Origin: Rutidosis leptorrhynchoides
Lineage: Eukaryota > Streptophyta > Magnoliopsida > Asterales > Asteraceae
Assembly (NCBI RefSeq): GCF_046630445.1
Contig: NC_092341.1
Span: 288,290,001 to 288,354,000 of the forward strand
Direction of reading: 5' to 3'
Length of the DNA: 64,000 nucleotides
The position numbers and the translations under genes were made by a program. The first letter of the stretch is position 1. Every line of letters begins with the position of its first letter. The notes under the pieces are model-generated. The model worked only from the letters and a program-made list of their open reading frames with translations. It was not told the origin of the DNA and did no database searches. Positions 22,891-35,500 of this stretch are shown piece after piece.

Positions 22891-23258
22891 ACCAAACGAT
22901 GCGCTGCCGTATTAAACCATGGGATCATATAATGTTTTGTATAATATTATTAGTGTGGTTTGCTTAATGTTCGATATAAGATAAGCATATGTAAAATAGT
23001 GAAGTGTGAAATGCAATAATTTTCCATGGTTAAGTATTATTTAGATGGTAGTAATTGATTCTGTACTAAGCTATTAAGTATGGACATTAACGGGTAGGTA
23101 CTACCCTAGATATAATTATAAAACGCTAATAAGAAGAAAAGGCTTTTATAATAATACCTGGTTCATATTATTAATAAGCTATAATGTACTGTAAATATAC
23201 ACTACATCTATAATATTCCATGTGAATAATTATTTTCTTTTCATTCTTATAGAAGAAT
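22891..23258 (+). other. Chromovirus leader before gag, no gene seen
   Basis: AT-rich 368 nt between the acidic ORF and the gag ATG. A pyrimidine-rich tract TTTTCTTTTCATTCTTATAG ending at 23252 looks like a 3' splice site seven nt before the gag start, so the leader might be spliced. Confidence 0.45.
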
Positions 23259-26200
23259 ATGGCGCGATTGAACCGAATGACGGAACAAGAAATCCAGGAA
23301 CTCATCAATCAACGAGTGAACGACAGAATGTTATGGGTCGAGGCTGCAAGAGGTGCTGCAGTTAACCCAAATCCTCGTGTGGGGTGCACTTACAAAACTT
23401 TTCAAGCTTGCAAGCCCTCATCATTCAGTGGAACAGAAGGACCAATCGGTTTAACCCGGTGGATAGAAAAGATGGAGACTGTGTTTAAAATCAGTGGTTG
23501 TGTTGAAAAGGACATGACCAAGTATGCATTGTGCACTTTACAAGATAGTGCACTCACGTGGTGGAAAAATTATGTGAAGGCTGTAGGAGGAGATGTAGCT
23601 TATGATACTCCGTGGGAAGAATTCAAAACAATGTTAATCAACGAATATTGTCCAAGGAACGAGGTTAGGAAGTTGGAAGATGAGTTACGAAGTCTGAAGG
23701 TTATTGGTACTGAAATCACCAACTATAATCAGCGATTCATGGAATTAGTTTTGCTATGTCCTGAATTGGTTCCAACCGAAGAACGGAAGATTGAAATGTA
23801 CAAAGATGGTTTGCCCAAAAAGGTCAAGGCAAACGTTACAGCATCGAAACCTAAGACAATTCATGAAGCTATAACCATGGCAAATGAGCTAATGGATCAG
23901 GTCATCATGGATAAGAAAGTATCCAATACTGATGTGAAGGTATCAGGTAACAAAAGAAAGTGGAATGGAAATTATGATCGAGGTAACCAACAACAATCTT
24001 TTAAGAAACAAGAAATCACGCAAGGTGCGGGTAGTGGTTTAAGCTTTGGTTATAAAGGACAAAATCCTTTATGCAACCGATGCCACAAAGATCACTCTGG
24101 TTACTGTAATGTGGTATGCAACAAATGTAATCGAAAGGGTCATCTTGCTGAAGATTGTAGGGCTCTCGTTATAAATACAAATGGTACCAAGACTCCTGCC
24201 ACCAATGCAAATAGAACTGCTTTGGCTACCATTACTTGTTATGGGTGTGGAAAACAAGGTCACTATAAGAGCCAGTGCCCGAATCCAGAGAAAAATATCG
24301 GACCTGCACGAGGGAGAGCATTTGTTATTAATGCTAGAGAGGCGTGTGAAGACTCGGAGCTTGTTACGGGTACGTTTACCATTAATAACTTATCCGCATC
24401 TATTATATTTGATACTGGTGCTGATAGAAGTTACGTGTGTAGAGACTTTCACGCTAAATTGAATTGTTCATCATTACCTCTAGATGCTAAGTACATGATT
24501 GAGTTAGCTAATGGTAAACTAATTAAAGTCGATAAAATTTGCCGTGATTGTAAAATAAATTTAGCCGGAGAAACATTTAAGATTGATTTGATACCCGTAG
24601 AATTAGGAAGTTTTGATGTAATAGTCGGTATGGACTGGATGTCCAAAATAGGAGCCGAAGTTGTGTGCGCCAAGAAGGCAATTCGCATTCCTCGTAAGAA
24701 TAAAACGCCAGTAATGATTTATGGAGAGAAGGGTAACTCAAAGCTAAAACTCATTAGTTATTTGAAAGCTCAAAAGTGCTTGAAGAAAGGGTGTTATGCT
24801 ATCTTAGCACAAGTTAATAAAGTCGAAAAGAAAGAAAAAGAGAAGTGCATCAATGACGTGCCTGTGGCAAGAGATTTTCCTGAAGTATTTCCGGAAGAGT
24901 TGCCGGGATTACCTCCATTTAGATCTGTAGAATTTCAAATAGATCTTGTACCAGGAGCTGCACCGGTTGCCCGTGCTCCACATAGACTTGCACCGTCCGA
25001 GTTAAAAGAACTTCAGAGTCAGTTAAAAGAATTACTGGATCGTGGATTCATACGACCAAGTACTTCACCGTGGGGAGCTCCAATTTTATTCGTCAAGAAG
25101 AAAGACGGATCTTTCCGAATGTGTATAGATTATCGTGAATTAAATAAGTTAACTATCAAGAATTGGTATCCACTACCGAGAATTGACGACTTATTTGATC
25201 AACTCCAAGGATCATGTGTGTACTCGAAAATTGACCTAAGATCGGGCTATCATCAATTACGTGTCAAAGAAGAAGATATACCGAAAACTGCTTTTCGGAC
25301 ACGCTACGGTCATTACGAATTTTTGGTTATGCCGTTTGGATTGACGAATGCGCCAGCTGTATTCATGGACCTCATGAATCAAGTTTGTAGTCCATATTTA
25401 GATAAGTTTGTTATCGTTTTCATTGATGATATTCTTATCTATTCCAAGAGTGAGCAAGAGCATGAGCAGCATGTAAGGTTGATATTAGAGTTGTTAAGAA
25501 AAGAACAGCTATATGCTAAATTTTCTAAATGTGCTTTCTGGTTGAAAGAAGTGCAATTTCTTGGCCACGTTGTTAGTAGCAAAGGAATTCAGGTTGATCC
25601 AGCAAAAATTGAAGCCATTGAAAAATGGGAGACTCCTAAGACACCAACGCAGATACGCCAATTTTTGGGTTTAGCCGGTTATTATAGAAGGTTTATTCAA
25701 GATTTTTCCCGAATAGCTAAGCCGTTGACAGCATTAACGCAAAAAGGGAAGAAATACGAATGGACCTCGGAGCAGGAGAACGCATTTCAATTACTGAAGA
25801 AGAAGTTAACTACGGCGCCTATTTTATCGTTACCTGAAGGGAATGATGATTTTGAAATATATTGTGATGCTTCGCGACAAGGTTTTGGTTGTGTTCTTAT
25901 GCAACGAAAGAAAGTTATTGCATACGCATCTCGACAATTGAAGATTCACGAGCGGAATTATACGACGCATGATCTAGAACTGGGAGCAGTCGTGTTTGCG
26001 TTAAAGATATGGAGACACTACTTATATGGGGTTAGATGCACTGTGTTTACTGATCATAAAAGTCTTCAACATATTTTCGATCAAAAACAGCTGAACATGA
26101 GGCAACGTAGGTGGGTCGAGCTGATAAACGACTATGATTGTGAAATTCGTTATCATCCCGGGAAGGCGAACGTGGTGGCCGATGCTCTAAGCAGAAAGGA

Positions 26201-27689
26201 ACGAGAACCAATTCGAGTACGAGCGATGAACATAAAAATTCGCATGAATCTCAACTCACAAATCAAAGAAGTTCAACGAGAAGCACTTACTAAAGAAAAC
26301 ATAAGAAATGAAATAATGAAGAAGTATGAGAAGCAACTCGTTATACGGGAAGACGGAATTCGATATTTTGCAAACCGTATTTGGGTACCGAAGTTGGGTG
26401 GATTAAGGAAGTTGATATTGAATGAGGCACATAAGACAAGATACTCGATACATCCTGGAGTTGGAAAGATGTATCAAGATCTTAAGACGCATTATTGGTG
26501 GCCTAATTTAAAGACAGACGTTGCAACATATGTTGGGGAGTGTTTAACTTGTTCCAAAGTCAAAGCAGAACACCAAAAGCCGTCATGATTACTTCAACAA
26601 CCAGAAATCCCAGAATGGAAATGGGACGGTATTACCATGGATTTCATCACGAAGTTACCAAAGACTGCCTGGGGATACGACACTATTTGGGTAATTGTTG
26701 ATCGTCTTACCAAATCTGCACATTTCTTGCCTATAAAGGAAACGGATAGAATGGAGAAATTATTACGATTATATATAAAGGAAATAGTTTCAAGGCATGG
26801 AATACCTATTTCCATTATATCTGATCGTGATAGTAGATTTACCTCAAAGTTCTGGCAATCACTACAGGAGGCACTAGGAACTCGTTTGGATATGAGTACC
26901 GCATATCATCCGCAAACCGACGGGCAGAGTGAAAGAACAATTCAGACTCTTGAAGACATGCTCAGGGCATGTGTGATCGATTTTGGAAACGGATGGGATA
27001 AATATCTACCGTTAGCAGAATTCTCGTATAATAATAGTTATCATGCGAGCATTGGAGCTGCGCCATTCGAAGCATTATATGGAAGGAAGTGTAGATCTCC
27101 TATCTGTTGGAATGAAGTAGGAGATCGACAATTAACGGGTCCCGAGATCATACACGAAACGACTGAGAAGATTGTACAAATTAAGGAGAGATTGAAAACA
27201 GCCCGTAGTCGCCAAAAGAGCTACGCCGATGTTCGAAGGAAACCATTAGAGTTTCAGATCGGTGACATGGTTATGTTAAAAGTGTCACCATGGAAAGGTG
27301 TAATACGTTTCGGCAAAAGGGGTAAACTGAACCCAAGGTACGTAGGCCCGTTCAAGATTATTGAACGCATTGGACCGGTAGCTTATCGACTCGAGTTACC
27401 GCAACAACTCGCCGGAGTACATAATACCTTTCACGTCTCGAACCTTAAGAAGTGTCTTGCAAAGGAAGATCTCACCATTCCTCTTGAAGGAATCCATGTC
27501 GATGAGAAACTACAATTCATCGAAGAACCAGTCGAAATCATGGACCGTGAAGTTAAACAGCTCAAGCAGAGCAACATACCGATCGTTAAGGTTCGTTGGA
27601 ATGCTCGAAGAGGTCCTGAGTTTACTTGGGAACGAGAGGATCAGATGAAACAAAAGTATCCACACTTGTTTCTCGATGACGCAAAATAG
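23259..27689 (+). pseudogene. Chromovirus gag-pol polyprotein, one in-frame stop
   Basis: One frame of 1,477 codons, open except for TGA at 26586-26588. Order by approximate residue: gag capsid-like 50-215; zinc knuckles ([14 protein letters not shown] near 290, [14 protein letters not shown] near 328); protease [10 protein letters not shown] near 384; RT 560-760 with MCIDYRELN and catalytic FIDDIL near 721; RNase H from [10 protein letters not shown] near 866 with FTDHKSL; integrase HHCC domain from about 1060. After the stop: integrase core ([24 protein letters not shown]) and a C-terminal chromodomain-like segment. The stop lies between the zinc domain and the core. Relatives usually have Gly (GGA) there, so one G-to-T change would explain it. 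All catalytic residues that I can check are present. Confidence 0.92.
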
Positions 27690-27723
27690 GTACAATTTTA
27701 AAATTTCGGGACGAAATTTATTT

Positions 27724-27736
27724 AACGGGGAGGTAA
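27724..27736 (+). other. Chromovirus polypurine tract
   Basis: AACGGGGAGGTAA abuts the 3' LTR. The preceding ATTTCGGGACGAAATT is the usual palindromic lead-in to this tract in plant chromoviruses. Confidence 0.8.
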
Positions 27737-30442
27737 TGTAATGACCCGCACTTTTTCGATCGTTCTATACTTATAAGATTAATATTTACATAAATTAAAC
27801 CTTACCAACATGATAAGCAATCCAAATTGTCGAGATTTATATTTCCGAAAAGAGTTTACACAACGTTTGACCGTCTAGTTTGACCGATGATATCACGAAC
27901 TATACAATATATGATAATTATACATACATATTTAACATGATCTAAGGATGTTTTAATATCTCATTTTGTATTAATAACAAAAAGTCATAAGTATATTTTG
28001 AAACTACTAACTTAAGTTTTCAAAACAATAACCTACGTAACGTTATTTGACATAAATACTGATGATTTATAATGTTTATACATATATCGTATAAGTAATG
28101 TATTTAATCATTTTTAAAGGGCTTTTATACATAAAACAATATAAGTATATTTACAAAAGATAGTTATATTTGAATTCTCGTTCCGTTTCCTCAATAATCC
28201 TATACGTATATCTAGGGTACTATACACAGCTTCTAGAAGTATTTACTATTGGTATATACCAATAGAAATCTTCAATTATTGGAATAATATGTCATTCATG
28301 ACATAATAAATTTTAACTTATCTTAGATATTTTCACTAAAAACCAAATTTTCAAGCCTATAAATAAGCACCATTTCTAACTCATTTTTACACATTCATTT
28401 TCCAAATTTTACTTCCAATTTTCACACACACTTGCAAGAACTCTCTCAACTTTTATTTTACTACTTCTTTCCAGCAACTTTACATTTTAAACTTGAGGTA
28501 AAAACTCTACTTCAACTCTTTTTCAATTCATATATTTAAAGCTATATATATAAGAGTTTATAAACTAGAACATAGTTTGAATGATTTCAAACTTGTTCGC
28601 AAACTAAATAGATCCTTCTAACTTAACTTTTAAAATACTTCAAGACCTGTAACATATCTTAATTATATGCTAACTTAACAAGGTATAACTTGGTTTTTCA
28701 AAGAACACCTTAAAAACTGAATTTACGACGTCGGAGTGCAACCGGGGGCTGTTTTGGGTTGGATAATTAAAAACCATCTTAAACTTTGAATTGGAGGTTT
28801 ATTTTCTGGAAAAATGATTTTTACTATGAATATGATAACACATAAAAATTTCATGATTTAACTCAAAGTATAAGTATTTTTAGAAAAATAATCATTTGAG
28901 GTTGTTTACATGATGGAAAATGATTAACTTCATAAGTTTCACTAAAGTTTGACCTATGCCGTGTGATTTTGAATACAAACTAAGGTATTTACAGTTCATA
29001 GTCTTAAAGAGGGACTCGATCCAAGGAGATGGCAAGTTGAATCAACGAAAACGGAGTTGTAACGAAGAAACTATGACCGAAACAAAATCGGATATCCAAG
29101 ACTAGTTTAGCCACGAAAATAATTGGGAAAAAATTAAATAAATCACATCTTTTTAAGTTAACATGATATTTTATATATATGTACTTATAATTCAATTTTA
29201 TATGGTTCAGGATCACCCGCAAACAACACGAGAAGATTAATCATAAGATCCCATGTTTGTACGCAACACGTCATTTGACAACACCGGTACTTTATGTACG
29301 CAACACGTCATTTGACAACACTGGTACCGTGGGTCAAGATTAATCTCGACCAATACATATACGATGGGGTTTTATTTATTTCGTTAGGGGGTTTTATTTA
29401 TTTCATTGCGGGTATATTAAACATCTAAAAATGAACCATTAAAATTGAATTACTAACAACGAACTGCTAACTACGGACTAAGGAATTATTCAAAGTATTA
29501 AAAGTATAACAAGTATATATATGTGACGTTTGTTTAAAAAGAAAAGGTATTGATATATTATATATGGATAGGTTCGTGATATCAACCGGAGACCAAGTCA
29601 AATTACATATATCTTCAAGACAACAGTGAGTATATAGTCCCACTTTTAAACTCTAAATATTTCGGGATGAGAATACATGTATTTTATGTTTTACGTTATG
29701 GACACAAGTAACTGAAAAATATATTCTAAGTTGAGTTGTACCACTGGCATACTTCCCTGTAGCTTGGTAACTAATATTTACAGCGGTATTGTAAACGCGA
29801 ATCCTGTTGATAGATCTATCGGGCCTGACAACCCCAACCGGACTGGACGACCAGTATTCAACGGTTGCACAGTACTTCGTTTTGTGACTACACTTGGTAC
29901 GGTGTAGTAAGATTTCATATTAAAGGGAATATGCGACGTGATTAAATGTTAAGTATGGTTACCAAGTGCTCAACCACTTAGAATATTTTTATTAAAATGT
30001 TTATATATGAAATCTTGTGGTCTATATTTATATCGCTGCCGGCATTAAACCTATATCTCACCAACTTTATGTTGACGTTTTAAACATGTCTATTCTCAGG
30101 TGATAATTAGAAGCTTCCGCTGCATCATGTTGAATCTAAGCAGGATCTTGCGTACGCATATTTGTGTCAAAAATAAGACTGCATATCCAAGAACTTGTGT
30201 TGTAAAATATGCTAGAAATCGGGTTGTTATTATCATTTGTAAAGTTTGTAAGTCGAAGATTATCGCTAAACGATAATCATCTTTATTTTGTCCAAAGCTT
30301 GTATCAAAAATAAGGATCATGGTTTGTAATGTATAATATATGCAGTTTTTCTTTAAAAAAATGTCGCATATAGAGGTCAATACCTCGCAATGAAATCATA
30401 CGTTATCTAACACGTTCTTATGGTTAAGGACGGGTTATGACA
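27737..30442 (+). repeat. Chromovirus 3' LTR
   Basis: 2,706 bp, collinear with 19526-22231 without indels. Visible differences include TTTCAAAAAG/TTCCGAAAAG, ACAGTCTAG/ACCGTCTAG, CCACAAAAA/CCACGAAAA, GTGACATTT/GTGACGTTT and TCTACGTT/TCTAAGTT. TATA box at 28358-28365. Confidence 0.95.
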
Positions 30443-32205
30443 ACTGTGTTATCTTCATTAACCTTTTCAACTACCGGTTCTTTTTCCTTATCTTGCTCAA
30501 GTTGTGGTTCTTGTGGAGTAGGAATAGCTTCATCAGAAATTACAGGTATTTCAGGTGGTTTAAGTGTAATACCACTTCTTGTGGTAATGGCTTTAGCTGT
30601 TTCATTTCGGAGGTTAGCATTTGTATCACTAGGTAGACTTCCCGATTTTCTTTCACCTATCAACCTTGCTAGGTTACTTACTTCTTGTTCCAGATTTTGA
30701 ATGGAAGCTTGTTGATTTCTAAATGTTTGAGCATTTTGTTCATTCGTTTGTTTCTGAGATGTGAAAAATTGAGTTTGAGATTCAACTAGCTTCGACATCA
30801 TATCTTCTAAATTTGGCTTTTTATCATCGGTTTGTGGTGGTTTATTTTGAAAATTAGGTCTTTGTTGATTGTAAGTATTATTGGATACTTGTTGATTACT
30901 TGGACCTTGTTGGTTGTTGTATGGAACATTTCGGTTATAATTCTGATTTTGATTGTAGATCGGTCTTGGCGGTTGATAATTATTCTGATAATTATTTCCA
31001 GGCCTTTGGTTTATGTATGATACATTCTCTCTTTGTTCCATTGTTAATTCAATACTGAGACAATCTTTTGTCAAATGTGCTCCTCCACACTGCTCACAAC
31101 TAATTCGTATTGAGTGGATATCTTTAGTCATCTTTTTCATTCGTCTCTCGACAGCATCTATCTTTGCGGAAATAGAATCTAAGTCATGGCTAGAATCGGA
31201 TCTAGCTGCTTTAGATGATCTAATGATATCTTTTTCTTGGTGCCACTCATGTGAGTGGGAAGCAGTGTTATCAATAATTTTATAAGCATTAGTTGCTGTT
31301 TTCTTCATAATGGAACTACCAGCTGCTATATCGATGTCTTTTCTTGTAGTGATGTCGCATCCTTGGTAGAATATTTGTACTATTTGACAGGTGTCTAAAC
31401 CATGTTGCGGACATCCTCTTAATAACTTTTCAAATCTTGTCCAAGCCTCATATAAAGTTTCATTTGGCTTCTGTGCGAAAGTAACAATTTCTCCTTGAAG
31501 TCTAACGGCTTTAGATGCCGGAAAGAATTGTTTAAGAAATTTTTCAACTAGAACGTCCCATGTATCAATCGCCCCTTCAGGTAACGATTCCAACCAATCT
31601 TTGGCTTCTCCCTTTAAAGTCCAGGGAAATAACATGAGATATATCTATTCATCCTCCACTTCTCTTATTTTAAATAGTGTGCAGTTCCTATTAAAGGTAC
31701 GAAGATGTTCATTTGGATCTTCCTTCGGCGCACCACTAAATTGGCATTGATTTGTTACCATGTGTAGGATTTGTCCCTTGATTTCATAATCTGGTGCATT
31801 AATGTCTGGTTGAGTAATTGCGTGACCTTGGCCAATGCGTTTAGCTCTCATTCGGTCTTCCATACTTAGAGGTTCCAGATTCTCCATGATTGAATTTGTT
31901 GAATCTGAATCACTAGAGGATTCTGATTTAATGGTTCGTTCCTCAACAATCTCTGTTTGAATGATTGGTGGTTCCGGAGGAAAGATTAGTGGTTCAGGAT
32001 CTATGAATCGTCCCTGAATATTCTCCGGATTCTCAATTGTGAGGTCGGGTTCAAAAAATGGATTATCGGAAATTTGAATTGGAGTAATTGGTCGACTGGA
32101 TGACGATTCTAAAGAAAAATCAACGGCGACAATATTTGCTAGATGTCTTGATCGAGTTACAGGCGGTGAACGTACAAAAGGTGGTGAACGTTTTGCTCGG
32201 TGCAT
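30443..32205 (-). pseudogene. Athila-1 gag
   Basis: Structural polyprotein of the virus-like particle. It starts with ATG at 32205. An Arg-rich and acidic leader segment is followed by the retrotransposon gag domain (LFPWTLKGEAKDWLESLP, then FLKQFFPASKAVRLQGEI and EAWTRFEKLLRGCPQHGL). A C-terminal CEQCGGAHLTKDC zinc-knuckle-like motif and an Asn/Gln-rich stretch close it. One in-frame TAG at 31645 divides it; the ATG at 31635 follows in the same frame. The 3' end is cut by the chromovirus insertion and the linker resumes at 19520. Confidence 0.88.
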
Positions 32206-33502
32206 TCACTGAATATCCTATTAGTTTTTAAAAATAAAGAAAAATTATATAAGTTATCAAATGAATAGACTTTTCTGATTTTGCCCACGTTTTGAATAGC
32301 CAAAAGATGCAGCAGAGGGGCAGGATTCGTTTGGTCTCAATATAATTGAGTACTGTTTGGCTCCAATAACCTGGTCCACGTACAAATCCAACTATTACTA
32401 CGAACCAGAAAATTTTGATGTCTATCAATTTAACCGCTTAAAATAATTGTTCGTTTTGAAATTTAAAGAAATTTTAGATATGAAATAGAAAAAATCTAAG
32501 TCCTAAAACTAGAATGTCGAGAAATAAGAAAGAAAAAGAACGCGTCGAAAAACGTCGAAAAATAAAAGGCGTCGAAAAATAAAAATAAGAAAGTAGCGCG
32601 TCGAAACTTAAAAAGTCTAAAAACTAAGAATTAAAAGTTGCATCTAAAAATATTAAAGCTTAAAAAAAAACTATATCCTAAATGGCAATAACCTAAAAAG
32701 GTACTAAAACTTAAAAACGGCGTCGCAAAATTCTAAAGCATCTAAATCTTAGTCTAAAGAAAAAGCACTTAAGGGATTTTACGGCGAAACCTAAAAATCT
32801 AGAAATAAAAATAACTATGGCAAAAACTATGACTTAAAACTAAAAACGAGCGAAAAATACAAATATTATGCTAAAACAAATTAAAAGGAACAAAATATAA
32901 AAATATAATTAAAGTTGTAAAAAGTACAATTTTTATAAAAATATTATTTTTATATTATTTATTTTATAAAACTCTTAATTTTATAATTTAATTATACTAA
33001 TTAAACTTAATTAAAACAAATTAATTAAATACTAAAAACCTAATTAGGGTTTAAATTAAATATAATTAATAATAATACTCCGTAATGATTGCAGAAGGAA
33101 GTCAACTGTGGCGTGTCAGATGGGTTCATGCGATCGCATGGATATTTGCCTTCGGGCTCATGCGATCGCATGAGCTAGGGTTTCGGGCCAGGTTACGGGC
33201 TGCTACAGTACTGGGCCGTTTGGTTTTTAATATTTTATTTTTCTGTTTTATGTTTTAATAAATAAATATATAAATAAATAAAAACTTGTATTTAAAAAAC
33301 TAAAATAAAAATAAAGAAACTTTATAATTTTATAAATATTTAACAAACTCTTAAAAATATTTATATTTTTGTTTTTCTTTTTATATTTTTGAATATATTA
33401 TTTAAAACGTATTTTTACAAAAGCGAATTTTTATAAAAGTAAATTTAAAAATTAATAAAAATATTTTTTTATAGCGTTGCGCTTCCGGCGTTTAAGCAGA
33501 AT
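32206..33502 (-). other. Athila-1 5' leader between primer site and gag
   Basis: About 1.3 kb, A-rich on the plus strand, with many AAAAA and CGTCGAAAA words (32525-32620) and no long frame. It contains the third palindrome pair (33127-33172). A long leader before gag is usual for Athila elements. Confidence 0.7.
33127..33172. promoter_or_regulatory. Paired palindromes, 32-bp phase (Athila-1 leader)
   Basis: CATGCGATCGCATG at 33127-33140 and 33159-33172. Both copies are exact, and the 18-bp spacer is unlike the other pairs. It lies about 330 nt downstream of the primer site in the RNA sense, inside the transcribed leader, where a palindrome could also act as an RNA dimer contact. Confidence 0.65.
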
Positions 33503-33522
33503 TATCCCCGGCAGCGGCGCCA
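33503..33522 (-). other. Athila-1 primer-binding site, tRNA-Asp type
   Basis: On the minus strand TGGCGCCGCTGCCGGGGATA, 8 nt from the LTR. It matches the 3' end of plant tRNA-Asp with about one mismatch in the first 18 nt, the usual primer of Athila elements. This fixes the element's orientation. Confidence 0.88.
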
Positions 33523-34847
33523 AAAATACTTGATGTTATGCGAGGTGTACTAGGAAATAGTATTATTTTTTTTTAACGAAATACTATTAAATATGATACA
33601 ATTTTATACAAGATATTTATTTATTTATAGAATGGATATACCTAAACCTTGCTACAACACTTATAGGCAGTGTACCTAATCGTACAGTAGTGTAGTTTTT
33701 AGTAAGTCCGGTTCGTCCACAGGGAACTCTTAAACAAGCCTAACGCTATATTAGTTTTAACTTATAAATAAGTAATATTATTATTATAAAAGGGGGGTTT
33801 TTACCGTTTAATGACCGGTTTGTCGATTTTTAAAACTTTAGTCGCAGTTAAAACCTAATGTAAAATATTAAATAAATAAAAGACTTAATTTAAAGCGTAA
33901 AATAAATAACGATAATGAAATTGCGATAAATAAAAGTGCGATAATTAAAAAGTACGATAATTAAAAGTGCAATTAAATACAATGACAATAAATAAAAGTG
34001 CAATAATTAGAAGTGCAATTAAATATGAAAATAAAAGAATTATGCTTATTTAAACTTCTGTAATCATGATGTTTGACGTGTTGATTTTTAGTTTATTCCC
34101 ATGGGTTAATTGTCCTTTGTCCTGGATTATTCAATATGTCCGTCTGATTTTTGTCCATAACAGTCCATCAGTCATAAATATAAAGTGCGAGTATCCTCGT
34201 CAAATTATCCTTATATCCGAAGTCAAATATTCCAACTAATTGGGGACTTAAACTGTAACAAGGTTTTAATACTTTGTTTAATAATTACACCAGGTTATCG
34301 ACTGCGTGTAACCCAAGGTTTTAATACTTTGTTATAAATTATGCCAAGTGTCCTTGTACATAATTTCACCCCTGTTTTAATAAGTCTATTAACTATTAAT
34401 CCATTCCCGTGTCCGGTTAAATGAATGATTATTCGTACATATAAATATCCCGCCCATCGTGTCCGATCGAGTGTATATAGTTATTTCTAGGTACGTCCAA
34501 TTGTAAATTTTTATATTAAAATTAACAAACTATCATTTAGTTAAATAAATATAAAGCCCATTAATAGCCCATAGTCTAATTTCCACAAGTGTCATTCTTT
34601 TGTCCAAACCCCAATTATGGTACAAAGCCCAATTACCCAATTTTAATATTTTTAGCCCAACATCATGATTACTTCGGTATTAAATAAGCATAATAATAAC
34701 TTAGCTACGAGACATTAAATTAAAAAGGTTGAACATAACTTACAATGATTAAAAATAGCGTAGCGTTACACGGACAGAATTTCGAGTTACACCCTTACAA
34801 CATTCGCTAACATACCCTTATTATTAGAAATTAAAATTAAAATTAAA

Positions 34848-34904
<57 letters not shown>

Positions 34905-34956
34905 CGTATGAATGAAGAGAAGAAAAAGATGTGTACTTTCGTCCAAAACTCGCGAA

Positions 34957-34964
34957 CTTTATAG
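34957..34964 (-). promoter_or_regulatory. LTR TATA box, right Athila-1 LTR
   Basis: CTATAAAG on the minus strand, 22 nt beyond the palindrome pair at 34987-35032. This copy is the 5' LTR, so it would drive the element's genomic RNA. Confidence 0.65.
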
Positions 34965-34986
34965 GACCAGAGCTGAAAAAGGAAGC

Positions 34987-35032
34987 CATGCGATCGCATG
35001 GCTTTTGTGCCTCCAGGCCATGCGATCGCATG
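34987..35032. promoter_or_regulatory. Paired palindromes, 32-bp phase (right LTR)
   Basis: CATGCGATCGCATG at 34987-35000 and 35019-35032, with the same spacer as the left LTR copy. Confidence 0.7.
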
Positions 35033-35500
35033 GGGGTAGGTACCATCTCACATATTTTTGTTTCTTTGTTTGTCCACGTTTAATATATAATATAATATAT
35101 ATATTAATTTTAAGAATTAATTATATATTATATTATATTCATGTGCATAGTTGACTTGTAATTTTTAGTCCGTTGCGTCGAGCGTTGAGAGTTGACTTTG
35201 GTCCCGGTTCCGGATTTTCGAACGTCCTTGCGTACAATTTTATATCTTATATTTTGCGTTTCGCGCCTTGTACTGTTGTAATTTTGAGACGTTTCTTGTC
35301 AATAATTGGAACCACTTTGATTGTAATTTGTACTTTTGAGCTTTTTGGTCGTTTGCGTCTTCAATTTGTCGAATCTGTCTTTTGTCTTCACCTTTTATTA
35401 TTTAAACGAATATCACTTGTAAATAGAACAATTGCAACTTAAAGCTTGTCTTTCTTGAGGGATAATGCTATGAAATATATGTTTGTTTTTAGCATTATCA

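Larger units (their letters stand above)
19526..30442 (+). mobile_element. Chromovirus (probably Tekay/Del clade), nearly intact, young
   Basis: A 10,917-bp Ty3/gypsy element on the plus strand with equal 2,706-bp LTRs, a 5-bp ACTGT duplication, an initiator-tRNA-Met primer site, a small acidic leader ORF, one gag-pol frame and a polypurine tract. The integrase C-terminus resembles a chromodomain (EFTWERE end), which places it among chromoviruses; the Tekay assignment is from memory of family features. The LTRs differ at only about six positions by eye, so insertion was recent. One in-frame TGA at 26586 breaks the polyprotein. Confidence 0.93.
33531..35500 (-). repeat. Athila-1 LTR, right copy (5' LTR of the element)
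   Basis: 1,970 bp from TGATGTTATG to GCATTATCA, lacking the hAT MITE of the left copy and with a longer (TA)n tract at 34851-34901. Sequence identity to the left copy is high by eye, with scattered single-base differences. Confidence 0.9.
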
